NCBI GenBank assembly: GCA_947561585.1
Contig: CANNZV010002292.1
Span: forward strand, 1-64,000
DNA length: 64,000 bases
Source: Caprella mutica
Lineage: Eukaryota; Arthropoda; Malacostraca; Amphipoda; Caprellidae
Direction of reading: 5' to 3'
Both the position numbers and the translations under genes were made by a program. The notes beneath the pieces were generated by a model, which saw only the letters and a list, made by a program, of their open reading frames with translations, was not told where the DNA came from and made no database searches. Shown in pieces: positions 22,262-36,999 of the stretch (the first letter of the stretch is position 1; every line of letters begins with the position of its first letter).

Positions 22262-23422
22262 GAAAGAACCTCTGCTGTAGAAAGATCTTCTGCTGTAAAT
22301 AGATCCTTTGCAGTAGAAAGATACTTTGCTGTTGACAGATCTTTCGCTGTAGAAAGATCCTTTGGTGTAGATAGATTCTTTGCTGTAGATATATCCCTTA
22401 CTGTAGATTGATCACTTTGCTGTAAATAGATCATTTGCTGTAGATAGATCCTTTAATGTAGAAAGATCCTCTGTTGTAGAAAGATCTTTTGCTGTAAATA
22501 GATCATTTGCTGTAGATAGATCCTTTGCTGTTGAAAGATCCTGCACTGTAGAAAGATCCTTTGGTGTAGATAGATTCTTTGCTGTAAATAGATCCTTTGC
22601 TGTAGATAGATCCATTGATGTATAAAGTTCCTCTGCTGTAAATATATCCTTTGTTGTAGATAGATCATTGGCTTTAGATAGATCCTTTGTGTAGATAGAT
22701 CCTTTGCTTAAGAAAGGTCCTTTGCTTAAGAAAGATCCTTAACTGTAGATTGATCCTTTGCTGTAGATAGATCCTTTGCAGTAGATAAATCCTTGACTGT
22801 AGATAGATCCTTTGCTGTAGATAGATCCTTTGTTGTAGATAGATCCTTTGCTGTAGATCGATCCTTCACTGTGAACAGATCCTTTGCTGTAGATTGATCC
22901 TTTGCTGCAAAAAGATCCCTTATTGTAGATAGATCCTTTGCTGTAGATAGATCCTATGCTGTAGATAGATCCTTAGCTGTAGATAGATCCTTTGCTATAG
23001 ACTGATCCTTCGCTGTAAATAGATCCCTTACTGTAGATAGGTCCTTTGCTGTAGATAAATCCTTTGCTTTAGATAGATCCTTTGCTGAAGATAGATCCTT
23101 TTCTGTAGTAGATCCTTTGCTGTAAATGGATCCTTTGGCTGTATAGAGTTCCTATACTGTAGATATATCTTTTTCTATAAATTGATCATTTGCTGTAGAT
23201 AGATCCTCTGCTGTAGATAGATCCTATTCTGTAGAAAGATCCTTTGCTGAAGATAGATCCTTTGCTGTAGATGGATCCTTTACTGTAGATAAATCCTTTG
23301 CTGTAGATAGATCCTTTGCTGTATATAGATACTTTCCTGTAGATAGATCCTTTGCTGTAGATAGATCCTTTGCAGAATATAGAACTTTTGCTGATAATAG
23401 ATCTTTTTCTGTAGATAGATCC

Positions 23423-23774
23423 NNNNNNNNNNNNNNNNNNNNNNNNNNNNNNNNNNNNNNNNNNNNNNNNNNNNNNNNNNNNNNNNNNNNNNNNNNNNNN
23501 NNNNNNNNNNNNNNNNNNNNNNNNNNNNNNNNNNNNNNNNNNNNNNNNNNNNNNNNNNNNNNNNNNNNNNNNNNNNNNNNNNNNNNNNNNNNNNNNNNNN
23601 NNNNNNNNNNNNNNNNNNNNNNNNNNNNNNNNNNNNNNNNNNNNNNNNNNNNNNNNNNNNNNNNNNNNNNNNNNNNNNNNNNNNNNNNNNNNNNNNNNNN
23701 NNNNNNNNNNNNNNNNNNNNNNNNNNNNNNNNNNNNNNNNNNNNNNNNNNNNNNNNNNNNNNNNNNNNNNNNNN
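23423..23774. other. Assembly gap (352 N)
   Basis: A run of N inside the satellite. Both flanks are satellite in the same orientation, so the gap is most likely unresolved repeat. Its stated length need not be real. An open frame passes through it only because N is translated as X. Confidence 0.99.
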
Positions 23775-26700
23775 AGATCCTTTGATATAGATATATCCTT
23801 TACTTTTGATAGATCCCTCATTGTAGATAGATCTTTTGCTGTAGATAGATCCTTAGCTGTAAATAGATTCTTTGCTGTAGATGGATCCCTTGCTGTAGAT
23901 TGATCATATGATGTAGATAGATCCTTTACTGTGGATAGATCCTTTGCTGTAGATAGATCCTTTCCTGTAGATTGATCTTTTCCTGTAGTTAGATCCTTTG
24001 CTGTAGATAGAACTTTTGCTGTAAATAGATCTTTTGCTCTAGATAGATCCTTTGCTGTTGATAGATCCTTAACTGTAGATGGATCCTTTGCTGTATATAG
24101 CTACTTTACTGTAGGTAGATCCTTTGCTGTAGATTGATCCTTTGCTGTTGATAGATCCTTTGCTGTAGATAGATCATTTGCTGTTGATAGATTCTTTGCT
24201 AAACATAGATTCTTTGCTGTAGATAGATTCTTTGTTGTGGATAGATCCTTTGCTGTGGACAGATCCTCTGCAGTAAATAGATCCTTTACTGTAGATAGAA
24301 CCTTTGCTGTAGATGGATCCTTTGCTGTAGATAGATCTTTCGTTGTAGATATATCGTTTGTTGTAGATAGATCATTTGCTGTAGATAGATCCTATACTGT
24401 AGATAGATCCCTTGCTGTAGATAGATTATTTGCGGTAGATAGATCCTTTGCTGTAGATAGATCTTTTGCTGTAGATAGATCCTTTACTGTAGATAGATTC
24501 TTTGCTGTAGATAGATTCTTTGTTGTAGATAGATCATTTGCTGTAGATAGATCTTTTGTAGTAGATAGATCATTTATTGTAGATATATCCTTCGCTGTAA
24601 ATAGATCTAAGATCCTTTGCTGTAGATAGATCCTTTAATGTAGATAAATCCTTCGCTGTAGGTAAATCCTTTTCTGTAGATAGATCCTTTTCTGTAGATA
24701 GATCCTTTACTGTAGATAAAAGCTTTGCTGTAGATAGATCCCATACTGTAAATAGATCCTTTGCTGTAGATATATCCTTAGCTGTAGAAAGTTCCTCTGC
24801 TGTAGAAATATCTTCTGCTGTAAATAGATCCTTTGCAGTAGAAAGATCCTTTGCTGTTGACAGATCTTTCGCTGTAGAATGATCCTATAGTGTAGATAGA
24901 TTCTTTGCTGTAGATAGATCCCCTACTGTAGATAGGTCACTTTGCTGTAGATAGATCATTTGCTGTAGATAGATCCTTTGTTGTTGACAGATCCTGCACT
25001 GTAGAAAGATCCTTTGGTGTAGATAGATTCTTTGCTGTAGATAGATACCTCACTGTAGACAGATTACTTCGCTGTAGATAGATCCTTTGCTGTAGATAGA
25101 TCCATGCTGTATAAAGTTCCTCTGCTGTGAGAAGATATTTGTTGTAGATAGATCATTGGCTTTAGATAGATCCTTTGCTGTAGATAGTTCCTTTGCTTAA
25201 GATAGATCCTTAACTGTAGATTGACCCTTTGCTGTGGATAGATCCTTTGCAGTAGATAAATCCTTGACTGTAGATAGATCCTTCGCTGTAGATAGATCAT
25301 TCGCTGTAGATAGATCCTTTGCTGTAGATCGATCCTTCGCTGTAAATAGATCCTTTGCTGTAGATTGATCCTTCGCTGCAAAAAGATCCCTTACTGTAGA
25401 TAGATCCTTTGCTGTAGATAGATGCTTTGCTGTAGATAGATCATTTGCTGTAGATAGATCCTTTACTGTAGATATATTCTTTGCTGTAGATAGATTCTTT
25501 GTTGTAGATAGATCGTTTGCTGTATATAGATCCTTTGTAGTAGATAGATCCTTTACTGTAGATAGATCATTTGCTGTAGATAGATCTAAGATCCTTTAGT
25601 GTAAATAAATAAATAAATTCTTCGCCGTAGATAGATCCCTTGACGTAGATAGATCCTTTGCTGCAGAAAGATCCTTCGCTATAGATTGATTCTTTGCTGC
25701 AAATAGATCATTTGCTGTAGATTAATGCTCTTGCTGTAGATAGATCCTTTGATATAGATATATCCTTTACTGTAGATAGATCCCTTATTGAAGATAGATC
25801 TTTTGCTGTAGATAGATCCTTAACTGTAAATAGATTTTTTGCTTTAGATGGATCCCTTGCTGTAGATTGATCATATGATGAAGATAGATCCTTAACTGTA
25901 GATGGATCCTTTGCTGTATATAGCTACTTTACTGTAGGTAGATCCTTTGCTGTAGATTGATCCTTTGCTGTAGATTGATCCTTTGCTGTAGATAGATCAT
26001 TTGCTGTTGATAGATTCTTTGCTGAACATAGATTCTTTGCTGTAGATAGATTCTTTGTTGTGGATAGATCTTTTGCTGTGGACAGATCCTTTGCAGTAAA
26101 TAGATACTTTACTGTAGATAGAACATTTGCTGTAGAGGGATCCTTTGCTGTAGATTGATCTTTCGTTGTAGATATATCGTTTGTTGTAGATAGATCATTT
26201 GCTGTAGATAGATCCTATACTGTAGATAGATCCCTTGCTGTAGATAGAATCTTTGCGGTAGATAGAACCTTTGCTGTAGATAGATCCTTTGCTGTAGATA
26301 GATCCTTTACTGTAGATAGATTCTTTGCTGTAGGTAGATTCTTTGTTGTAGATAGATCCTTTGCTGTAGATTGATATTTTGTAGTAGATAGATCATTTAT
26401 TGTAGATAGATCCTCCGCTGTAAATAGATCTAAGATCCTTTGATGTAGATCGATCCTCTAATGTAGATAGATCCTTCGCTGTAGGTAAATCTTTTGCTGT
26501 AGATAGATCCTTTTCTGTAGATCGATCCTTTACTGTAGATAAAAGCTTTGCTGTAGATAGATCCCATACTGTAAATAGATCCTTTGCTGTAGATATATCC
26601 TTAGCTGTAGAAAGATCCTCTGCTGTAGAAATATTTTCTGCTGTAAATAGATCCTTTGCAGTAGATAGATTCTTTGCTGTAGATAGATCCCTTACTGTAG

Positions 26701-28336
26701 ATAGATCACTTTGCTGTAGATAGATCATTTGCTGTAGATAGATCCTTTAATGTAGAAAGATCCTCTGTTGTAGAAAGATCTTTTGCTGTAAATAGATCAT
26801 TTGCTGTAGATAGATCCTTTGTTGTTGACAGATCCTGCACTGTAGAAAGATCCTTTGGTGTAGATAGATTCTTTGCTGTAGATAGATACCTCACTGTAGA
26901 TAGATTACTTTGCTGTAGATAGATCCTTTGCTGTAGATAGATCCATGCTGTATAAAGTTCCTCTGCTGTAAATAGATATTTGTTGTAGATAGATCATTGG
27001 CTTTAGATAGATCCTTTGCTGTAGATAGATCCTTTGCTTAAGATAGATCCTTAACTGTAGATTGATCCTTTGCTGTAGATAGATCCTTTGCAGTAGATGA
27101 ATCCTTGACTGTAGATAGATCCTTCGCTGTAGATAGATCATTCGCTGTGGATAGATCCTTTGCTGTAGATCGATCCTTCGCTGTAAATAGATCTTTTGCT
27201 GTAGATTGATCCTTCGCTGCAAAAAGATCCCTTACTGTAGATAGATCCTTTGCTGTAGATGGATCCTTGACTGTAGATAGATCCTTTGCAATAGATAGAT
27301 GCTTTGCTGTAGATAGATCATTTGCTGTAGATAGATCCTTTACTGTAGATATATTCTTTGCTGCAGATAGATTCTTTGTTGTAGATAGATCGTTTGCTGT
27401 ATATAGATCCTTTGTAGTAGATAGATCCTTTACTGTAGATAGATCATTTGCTGTAGATAGATCTAAGATCCTTTAGTGTAAATAAATAAATAAATCCTTC
27501 GCCGTAGATAGATCCCTTGACGTAGATAGATCCTTTGCTGTAGATAGATCCTTCGCTATAGATAGATTCTATGCTGCAAATAGATCATTTGCTGTAGATT
27601 AATGCTCTTGCTGTAGATAGATCCTTTGATATAGATATATCCTTTACTGTAGATAGATCCCTTATTGAAGATAGATCTTTTGCTGTAGATAGATCCTTAA
27701 CTGTAAATAGATTCTTTGCTGTAGATGGATCCCTCGTTGTAGATTGATCATATGATGTAGATAGATCCTTTACTGTGGATAGATCCTTTGCTGTAGATAG
27801 ATCCTTTCCTGTAGATAGATCCTTTGCTGTAGATAGAACTATTGCTGTGAATAGATCTTTTGCTGTAGATAGATCTTTTGCTGTTGATAGATCCTTAACT
27901 GTAGATGGATCCTTTTCTGTATATAGCTACTTTACTGTAGGTAGATCCTTTGCTGTAGATTGATCCTTTGCTGTAGATTGATCCTTTGCTGTAGATAGAT
28001 CATTTGCTGTTGATAGATTCTTTGCTGAACATAGATTATTTGCTGTAGATAGATTCTTTGTTGTGGATAGATCCTTTGCTGTGGACAGATCCTTTGCAGT
28101 AAATAGATCCTTTACTGTAGATAGAACCTTTGCTGTAGATGGATCCTTTGCTGTAGATAGATCCCTTGCTGTAGATAGAACCTTTGCGGTAGATAGATTC
28201 TTTGCTGTAGATAGATCCTTTGCTGTAGATAGATCCTTTACTGTAGATAGATTCTTTGCTGTAGGTAGATTCTTTGTTGTAGATAGATCCTTTGCTGTAG
28301 ATAGATCTTTTGTAGTAGATAGATCATTTATTGTAG

Positions 28337-29420
28337 ATAGATCCTTCGCTGTAAATAGATTTAAGATCCTTCGCTGTAGATAGATCCTTTAATGTAGATA
28401 GATCCTTCGCTGTAGGTAAATCCTTTTCTGTAGATAGATCCTTTTCAGTAGATAGATCCTTTACTGTAAATAAAAGCTTTGCTGTAGATAGATCCCATAC
28501 TGTAAATAGATCCTTTGCTTTAGATATATCCTTAGCTGTAGAAAGATCCTCTGCTGTAGAAAGATCTTCTGCTGTAAATAGATTCTTTGCAGTAGAAAGA
28601 TCTTTTGCTGTTGACAGATCTTTCGCTGTAGAAAGATCCTATAGTGTAGATAGATTCTTTGCTGTAGATAGATCCCTTACTGTAGAAAGATCTTTTGCTG
28701 TAAATAGATCCTTTGCTGTAGATAGATCCATGCTGTATAAAGTTCCTCTGCTGTAAATAGATATTTGTTGTAGATAGATCATTGGCTTTAAATAGATCCT
28801 TTGCTGTAGATAGATCCTTTGCTTAAGATAGATCCTTAACTGTAGATTGATCCTTTGCTGTAGATAGATCCTTTGCAGTAGATAAATCCTTGACTTTAGA
28901 TAGATCCTTCGCTGTAGATAGATCATTCGCTGTAGATAGATCCATTGCTGTAGATCGATCCTTTGCTGTAAATAGATCCTTCGCTGTAGATTGATCCTTC
29001 GCTGCAAAAAGATCCCTTACTGTAGATAGATTCTTTGCTGTAGATAGATCCTAGGCTGTAGATAGATCCTCTACTGTAGATAGATCCTTTGCTGTAGATT
29101 GATTCTTTGCTGTAAATAGATCCCCGATGTAGATAGGTCCTTTGCTGTAGATAGATCCTTTGCTGTAGATAGTTCCTTTGCTGAAGATAGATCCTTTGCT
29201 GTAGTAGATCTTTTGCTGTAGAAAGATTCTCTGCTATAAATAGATCATTTGCTGTAGATAGATCCTTTGTTGTAGATAGATCCTTTGCTGTAAAGGGATC
29301 CTATGGCTGTATAGAGTTCCTTTACTGTAGATATATTCTTTGTTATAGATTGATCATTTGCTGTAGATAGATCTTTTGCTGTAGATAGATCTTTTGCTGT
29401 GAATAGATCACATATTGTGG
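28337..29420. repeat. 1,084-bp tandem duplication, copy 1
   Basis: Repeated immediately at 29421-30504. Both copies begin ATAGATCCTTCGCTGTAAAT and end CACATATTGTGG. Differences are few, for example 28658 C vs 29742 G. The length is not a multiple of 18 because each copy contains irregular units. Confidence 0.9.
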
Positions 29421-30504
29421 ATAGATCCTTCGCTGTAAATAGATTTAAGATCCTTCGCTGTAGATAGATCCTTTAATGTAGATAGATCCTTCGCTGTAGG
29501 TAAATCCTTTTCTGTAGATAGATCCTTTTCAGTAGATAGATCCTTTACTGTAAATAAAAGCTTTGCTGTAGATAGATCCCATACTGTAAATAGATCCTTT
29601 GCTTTAGATATATCCTTAGCTGTAGAAAGATCCTCTGCTGTAGAAAGATCTTCTGCTGTAAATAGATTCTTTGCAGTAGAAAGATCTTTTGCTGTTGACA
29701 GATCTTTCGCTGTAGAAAGATCCTATAGTGTAGATAGATTGTTTGCTGTAGATAGATCCCTTACTGTAGAAAGATCTTTTGCTGTAAATAGATCCTTTGC
29801 TGTAGATAGATCCATGCTGTATAAAGTTCCTCTGCTGTAAATAGATATTTGTTGTAGATAGATCATTGGCTTTAAATAGATCCTTTGCTGTAGATAGATC
29901 CTTTGCTTAAGATAGATCCTTAACTGTAGATTGATCCTTTGCTGTAGATAGATCCTTTGCAGTAGATAAATCCTTGACTGTAGATAGATCCTTCGCTGTA
30001 GATAGATCATTCGCTGTAGATAGATCCATTGCTGTAGATCGATCCTTTGCTGTAAATAGATCCTTCGCTGTAGATTGATCCTTCGCTGCAAAAAGATCCC
30101 TTACTGTAGATAGATCCTTTGCTGTAGATAGATCCTAGGCTGTAGATAGATCCTCTACTGTAGATAGATCCTTTGCTGTAGATTGATTCTTTGCTGTAAA
30201 TAGATCCCCGATGTAGATAGGTCCTTTGCTGTAGATAGATCCTTTGCTGTAGATAGTTCCTTTGCTGAAGATAGATCCTTTGCTGTAGTAGATCTTTTGC
30301 TGTAGAAAGATTCTCTGCTATAAATAGATCATTTGCTGTAGATAGATCCTTTGTTGTAGATAGATCCTTTGCTGTAAAGGGATCCTATGGCTGTATAGAG
30401 TTCCTTTACTGTAGATATATTCTTTGTTATAGATTGATCATTTGCTGTAGATAGATCCTTTGCTGTAGATAGATCTTTTGCTGTGAATAGATCACATATT
30501 GTGG
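29421..30504. repeat. 1,084-bp tandem duplication, copy 2
   Basis: The exact head-to-tail second copy of 28337-29420. After 30504 the sequence leaves the duplicated order (TTCTTTGCTGTAGATGG). Confidence 0.9.
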
Positions 30505-32357
30505 ATAGATTCTTTGCTGTAGATGGATCCTTTGCTGTAGATAAATCTTTTGTTGTAGATGGATCCCTTGCTGTAGAGTTCTTTTACTGTAGAAAAATCC
30601 TTTGCTGTAGATTGATCCATTGCTGTAGATAGATCCTTTGTTGTAGATAGATCCTTTTCTGTTGATAGATCTTTTGCTGAAAATAGATCCTTTGCTGTAG
30701 ATAGATCCTTTACTGTAAATAGATCCTTTGCTGTAGATAGATCCTTTCCTGTAGATAGATCCTTTGCTGTAGATAGATTTTTTGCTGTAGATAGAACTTT
30801 TGTTGTAAATAGATCTTCTGCTATAGATTGATCCTTTGATGTAGATAGATCCTTAACTGTAGATGGATCCCTTGCTGTATGTAGTCCCTTTACTGTAGAT
30901 AGATCGATTGCTGTAGATTGATCCTTTGCTGTAGATTGATCCTTTGCTGTAGATAGATCATTTGCTGTAGATAGATTATTTGCTGAACATAGATTGTTTG
31001 CTGTAGATAGATTCTATGTTGTAGATAGATCCTTTGCTGTAGACAGTTCCTTTGCAGTAGATAGATCCTTTACTGTAGATAGATCCTTTGCTGTATATGG
31101 ATCCTTTGCTGTAGATAGATTCTTCGCTGTAGATAGATCCTTTTCTGTTGATAGATCTTTTATTGTAGATAAAACTGTTGTTGTAGATAGATCCCATACT
31201 GTAAATAGATCCTTTGCTGTAGATAGATCCTTTGCTGTAGAAAGATCCTCTGCTGTAGAAAGATCTTTCGCTGTAGAAAGATCCTATAGTGTAGATAGAT
31301 TCTTTGCTGTAGATAGATCCCTTACTGTAGATAGATCACTTTGCTGTAGATAGATCCTTTGCTGAAGATAGATCCTTTGCTGTAGATAGATCCTTTGCTG
31401 CAGATAGATCCTTTACTGTAGATAGATTCTTTGCTGTAGATAGATTCTTTGTTGTAGATAGATCCTTTGCTGTAGATAGATCTTTTGTAGTAGATAGATC
31501 ATTTATTGTAGATAGATCCTTCGCTGTAAATAGATCTAAGATCCTTTGCTGTAGATAGATCCTTTAATGTAGATAGATCCTTCGCTGTAGGTAAATCCTT
31601 TTCTGTGGATAGATCCTTCTCTGTAGATAGATCCTTTACTGCAGATAAAAGTTTTGCTGTAGATAGATCCCATACTGTAAATAGATCCTTTGCTGTAGAG
31701 ATATTCTTTGCTGTAGAAAGATCCTCTGCTGTAGAAATAACTTCTGCTGTAAATAGATCCTTTGCAGTAGAAAGATCCTTTGCTGTTGACAGATCTTTTG
31801 CTGTAGAAAGATCCTTTAGTGTAGATAGATTCTTTGCTGTAGATAGATCCCTTACTATAGATAGATCACTTTGCTGTAGATAAATCATTTGCTGTAGATA
31901 GATCCTTTAATGTAGAAAGATCCTCTGTTGTAGAAAGATCTTTTGCTGTAAATAGATCATTTGCTGTAGATAGATCCTTTGCTGTGACAGATCCTGCACT
32001 GTAGTAAAATACTTTGTCGTAGATAGATTCTTTGCTGTAGATAGATACCTCACTGTAGATAGATTACTATGCTGTAGATAGATCCTTTGCTGTAGATAGA
32101 TTCTTAACTGTAGATTGATCCTTTGCTGTAGATAGATCCTTTGCAGTAGATAAATCCTAGACTGTAGATATATCCTTCGCTGTAGATAGATCATTCACTG
32201 TAGATAGATCCTTTGCTGTAGATCGATCCTTCGCTGTAAATAGATCCTTTGCTGTAGATTGATTCTTCGCTGCAAAAAGATCCCTTACTGTAGATAGATC
32301 CTTTGCTGTAGATAGATCCTATGCTGTAGATAGATCCTTTACTGTAGATAGATCCTT
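29945..32357. repeat. 2,436-bp period duplication, copy 1
   Basis: Recurs at 32381-34793 at a constant offset of 2436. Differences are single substitutions, for example GCTGTATAG vs ATGTATAG near 30390/32826. It overlaps the second 1,084-bp copy, so the exchanges were nested: the 1,084-bp event involves only one of the two 2.4-kb copies. Confidence 0.88.
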
Positions 32358-32380
32358 CGCTGTAGGTAAATCCTTTGCTG

Positions 32381-34793
32381 TAGATAGATCCTTTGCAGTA
32401 GATAAATCCTTGACTGTAGATAGATCCTTCGCTGTAGATAGATCATTCGCTGTAGATAGATCCATTGCTGTAGATCGATCCTTTGCTGTAAATAGATCCT
32501 TCGCTGTAGATTGATCCTTCGCTGCAAAAAGATCCCTTACTGTAGATAGATCCTTTGCTGTAGATAGATCCTAGGCTGTAGATAGATCCTCTACTGTAGA
32601 TAGATCCTTTGCTGTAGATTGATTCTTTGCTGTAAATAGATCCCCGATGTAGATAGGTCCTTTGCTGTAGATAGATCCTTTGCTGTAGATAGTTCCTTTG
32701 CTGAAGATAGATCCTTTGCTGTAGTAGATCTTTTGCTGTAGAAAGATTCTCTGCTATAAATAGATCATTTGCTGTAGATAGATCCTTTGTTGTAGATAGA
32801 TCCTTTGCTGTAAAGGGATCCTATGGATGTATAGAGTTCCTTTACTGTAGATATATTCTTTGTTATAGATTGATCATTTGCTGTAGATAGATCCTTTGCT
32901 GTAGATAGATCTTTTGCTGTGAATAGATCACATATTGTGGATAGATTCTTTGCTGTAGATGGATCCTTTGCTGTAGATAAATCTTTTGTTGTAGATGGAT
33001 CCCTTGCTGTAGAGTTCTTTTACTGTAGAAAAATCCTTTGCTGTAGATTGATCCATTGCTGTAGATAGATCCTTTGTTGTAGATAGATCCTTTTCTGTTG
33101 ATAGATCTTTTGCTGAAAATAGATCCTTTGCTGTAGTTAGATCCTTTACTGTAAATAGATCCTTTGCTGTAGATAGATCCTTTCCTGTAGATAGATCCTT
33201 TGCTGTAGATAGATTTTTTGCTGTAGATAGAACTTTTGTTGTAAATAGATCTTCTGCTATAGATTGATCCTTTGCTGTAGATAGATCCTTAACTGTAGAT
33301 GGATCCCTTGCTGTATGTAGTCCCTTTACTGTAGATAGATCGATTGCTGTAGATTGATCCTTTGCTGTAGATTGATCCTTTGCTGTAGATAGATCATTTG
33401 CTGTAGATAGATTATTTGCTGAACATAGATTGTTTGCTGTAGATAGATTCTATGTTGTAGATAGATCCTTTGCTGTAGACAGTTCCTTTGCAGTAGATAG
33501 ATCCTTTACTGTAGATAGATCCTTTGCTGTATATGGATCCTTTGCTGTAGATAGATTCTTCGCTGTAGATAGATCCTTTTCTGTTGATAGATCTTTTATT
33601 GTAGATAAAACTGTTGTTGTAGATAGATCCCATACTGTAAATAGATCCTTTGCTGTAGATAGATCCTTTGCTGTAGAAAGATCCTCTGCTGTAGAAAGAT
33701 CTTTCGCTGTAGAAAGATCCTATAGTGTAGATAGATTCTTTGCTGTAGATAGATCCCTTACTGTAGATAGATCACTTTGCTGTAGATAGATCCTTTGCTG
33801 AAGATAGATCCTTTGCTGTAGATAGATCCTTTGCTGCAGATAGATCCTTTACTGTAGATAGATTCTTTGCTGTAGATAGATTCTTTGTTGTAGATAGATC
33901 CTTTGCTGTAGATAGATCTTTTGTAGTAGATAGATCATTTATTGTAGATAGATCCTTCGCTGTAAATAGATCTAAGATCCTTTGCTGTAGATAGATCCTT
34001 TAATGTAGATAGATCCTTCGCTGTAGGTAAATCCTTTTCTGTGGATAGATCCTTCTCTGTAGATAGATCCTTTACTGCAGATAAAAGTTTTGCTGTAGAT
34101 AGATCCCATACTGTAAATAGATCCTTTGCTGTAGAGATATTCTTTGCTGTAGAAAGATCCTCTGCTGTAGAAATATCTTCTGCTGTAAATAGATCCTTTG
34201 CAGTAGAAAGATCCTTTGCTGTTGACAGATGTTTTGCTGTAGAAAGATCCTTTAGTGTAGATAGATTCTTTGCTGTAGATAGATCCCTTACTATAGATAG
34301 ATCACTTTGCTGTAGATAAATCATTTGCTGTAGATAGATCCTTTAATGTAGAAAGATCCTCTGTTGTAGAAAGATCTTTTGCTGTAAATAGATCATTTGC
34401 TGTAGATAGATCCTTTGCTGTGACAGATCCTGCACTGTAGTAAGATACTTTGTCGTAGATAGATTCTTTGCTGTAGATAGATACCTCACTGTAGATAGAT
34501 TACTATGCTGTAGATAGATCCTTTGCTGTAGATAGATTCTTAACTGTAGATTGATCCTTTGCTGTAGATAGATCCTTTGCAGTAGATAAATCCTAGACTG
34601 TAGATATATCCTTCGCTGTAGATAGATCATTCACTGTAGATAGATCCTTTGCTGTAGATCGATCCTTCGCTGTAAATAGATCCTTTGCTGTAGATTGATT
34701 CTTCGCTGCAAAAAGATCCCTTACTGTAGATAGATCCTTTGCTGTAGATAGATCCTATGCTGTAGATAGATCCTTTACTGTAGATAGATCCTT
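32381..34793. repeat. 2,436-bp period duplication, copy 2
   Basis: The second copy of 29945-32357, separated from it by 23 bp of satellite. It ends where ACTGTAGATAGATCCTTTGC replaces the ACTGTAGATAGATCCTTCGC of the first copy. Confidence 0.88.
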
Positions 34794-36999
34794 TGCTGTA
34801 GATTGATCCTTCGCTGTAAATAGATCCCTTGCTGTAGATAGGTCCTTTGCTGTAGATAGATCCTTTGCTGTAAATAGATCCTTTGCTGAAGATAGATCCT
34901 TTGCTGTAGTAGATCTTTTGCTGTAGAAAGATTCTCTGCTATAAATAGATCCTTTGCTGTAAATAGATCCTTTTTGTAGATAGATCCTTTGCTGTTAATG
35001 GATCCTATGGCTGTATAGAGTTCCTTTACTGTAGATATATCCTTTGCTATAGATTGATCATTTGCTGTAGATAGATCCTTTGCTGTAGATAGATCTTTTG
35101 CTGTGAATAGATCACATATTGTGGATAGATCCTTTGCTGTAGATAGATCCTATTCTGTAGAAAGATCCTTTGCTGAGATAGATCCTTTGCTGTAGATGGA
35201 TCCTTTGCTGTAGATAAATCCTTTGCTGTAGATGGATCCTTTGCTGTAGATAGTTCTTTTACTGTAGAAAAATCCTTTGCTGAAGATAGATCCTTTGTTG
35301 TAGATAGATTCTTTGCTGAAGATAGATTCTTTGCTGAAGATAGATTCTTTGCTGTAGATAGATTCTTTGCAGTAGATGTATCCTATGCAGTGGATAGATC
35401 CATTATTGTACATAGATCCTATGCTGTATAAAGATCCTTTGCTGAAAATAAATCCTTTGCTGTAGATAGATCCTTTGCTGTAGATGGATCCTTTGCTGTA
35501 GATAAATCCTTTGCTGTAGATAGATCCTTTGTTGTAGATAGATTCTCTTAAGATAGATCCTTAACTGTAGATTGATCCTTTGCTGTAGAGAGATCGTATG
35601 CAGTAGATAGATCCTTTGATGCAGATAGATCCCTCATTGTTGAAAGATCTTTTGCTGTAAATAGCTCCTTTGCCTTAGATAGATCCTTTGCTGCAGATTG
35701 ATCCCTCATTGTTGATAGATCATTTTCTGAAGATAGCTCCTTTACTGTAAATAGATCCTTTGCTGTAGATAGATCCTTTCCTGTAGATAGATCCTTTGCT
35801 GTAGATAGATATTTTGCTGTAGATTGAACTTTGTTGTAAATATAGATCTTTAGCTATAGATTGATCCTTTGCTGTTGATAGATCCTTAACTGTAGATGGA
35901 TCCTTTGCTGTATGTAGTCCCTTTACTGTAGATAGATCATTTGCTGTAGATAGATCCTTTGCTGTATAAAGTTCTGCTGTTGCAAATAGATCCTTTGTTG
36001 TAGATAGATCATTGGCTTAGATAGATCCTTTGCTGTTGATAGATCCTTTGCTTAAGGTAGATCCTTAACTTTAGATTGATCCTATGCTGTAGAGAGATCC
36101 TTTGCAGTAGATAAATCCTTGACTGTAGATAGATCCTTTTCTGTAGATAGATCCTTTGTTTGTAGATAGATCCTTTGCTGTAGATAGATCATTTGCTGTA
36201 GATAGATCCTTTGCTGTAGATAGATCCTTTTCTGTAGATAGATCCTTTACTGTTGATAGATTCTTAGCTGTATATAGATTCTTTGTTGTAGATAGATCCT
36301 TTGCTGTAGATAGATTCTTTGTAGTAGATAGAGTCTTTTACTGTAGATAGATCATGAGCTGTAGATAGATCTAAGATCCTTTGCTGTAAATAAATTAATA
36401 AATCCTTTGCCGTAGATAGATCCCTCGCCGTAGAAGATCCTTTGCTGTAGATAGATCCTTTGCTGTAGATATATTCTTCGCTGTAGATAGATCCTTTTCT
36501 GTAGATAGATCATTTTCTGTAGATAGATCTTTTATTGTTGATAAAACCGTTGCCTTAGATAGATCCCATACTGTAAATAGATCCTTTGCTGTAGATATAT
36601 TCTTCGCTGTAGATAGATCCTTTTCTGTTGATAGATCCTTTTCTGTAGATAGATCTTTATTGTTGATAAAACCATTGCTGCAGATAGATCCCCATACTGT
36701 AAATAGATCCTTTGCTGTAGATAGATCCTTTGCTGTAGATAGATCCTTTGCTGTAGATAAATCGGTTGTTGTGGATAGATCCTTTGTTGTAGAAAGATCC
36801 TTTACTGTTGATAGATCCTTTGCTTAAGATAGATCCTTTGCTGTAAATAGATCCTTTGCTGAAGATAGATCCTTACTGTAGATATAATCACTTTGCTGTA
36901 GATAGATCCTTTGCTGAAGATAGATCCTTTGTTGTAGATAGATCCTTTGCTGCAGATAGATCCCTTATTGTTGATATATCACTTTGCTGTAGATAGATC

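Larger units (their letters stand above)
13129..23422. repeat. 18-bp satellite array, middle block
   Basis: The same monomer and phase behaviour as the left block. The first 2.5 kb (to about 15597) follows 1395-3989 unit by unit. Besides 18-bp units there are recurring odd-length ones: a 15-bp unit (GTAGTAGATCCTTTGCT context, e.g. near 16207 and 17250), a 19-bp unit (GATCACTTTGCTG, e.g. near 15630 and 16585) and the TAAATAAAA-containing junction near 17770 and 17965. No gene, RNA or other mobile element is visible. The block ends at the N gap. Confidence 0.97.

Noticed and set aside
23186..23821. Minus-strand frame of 211 codons
   Set aside because: Most of it is the N gap translated as X.
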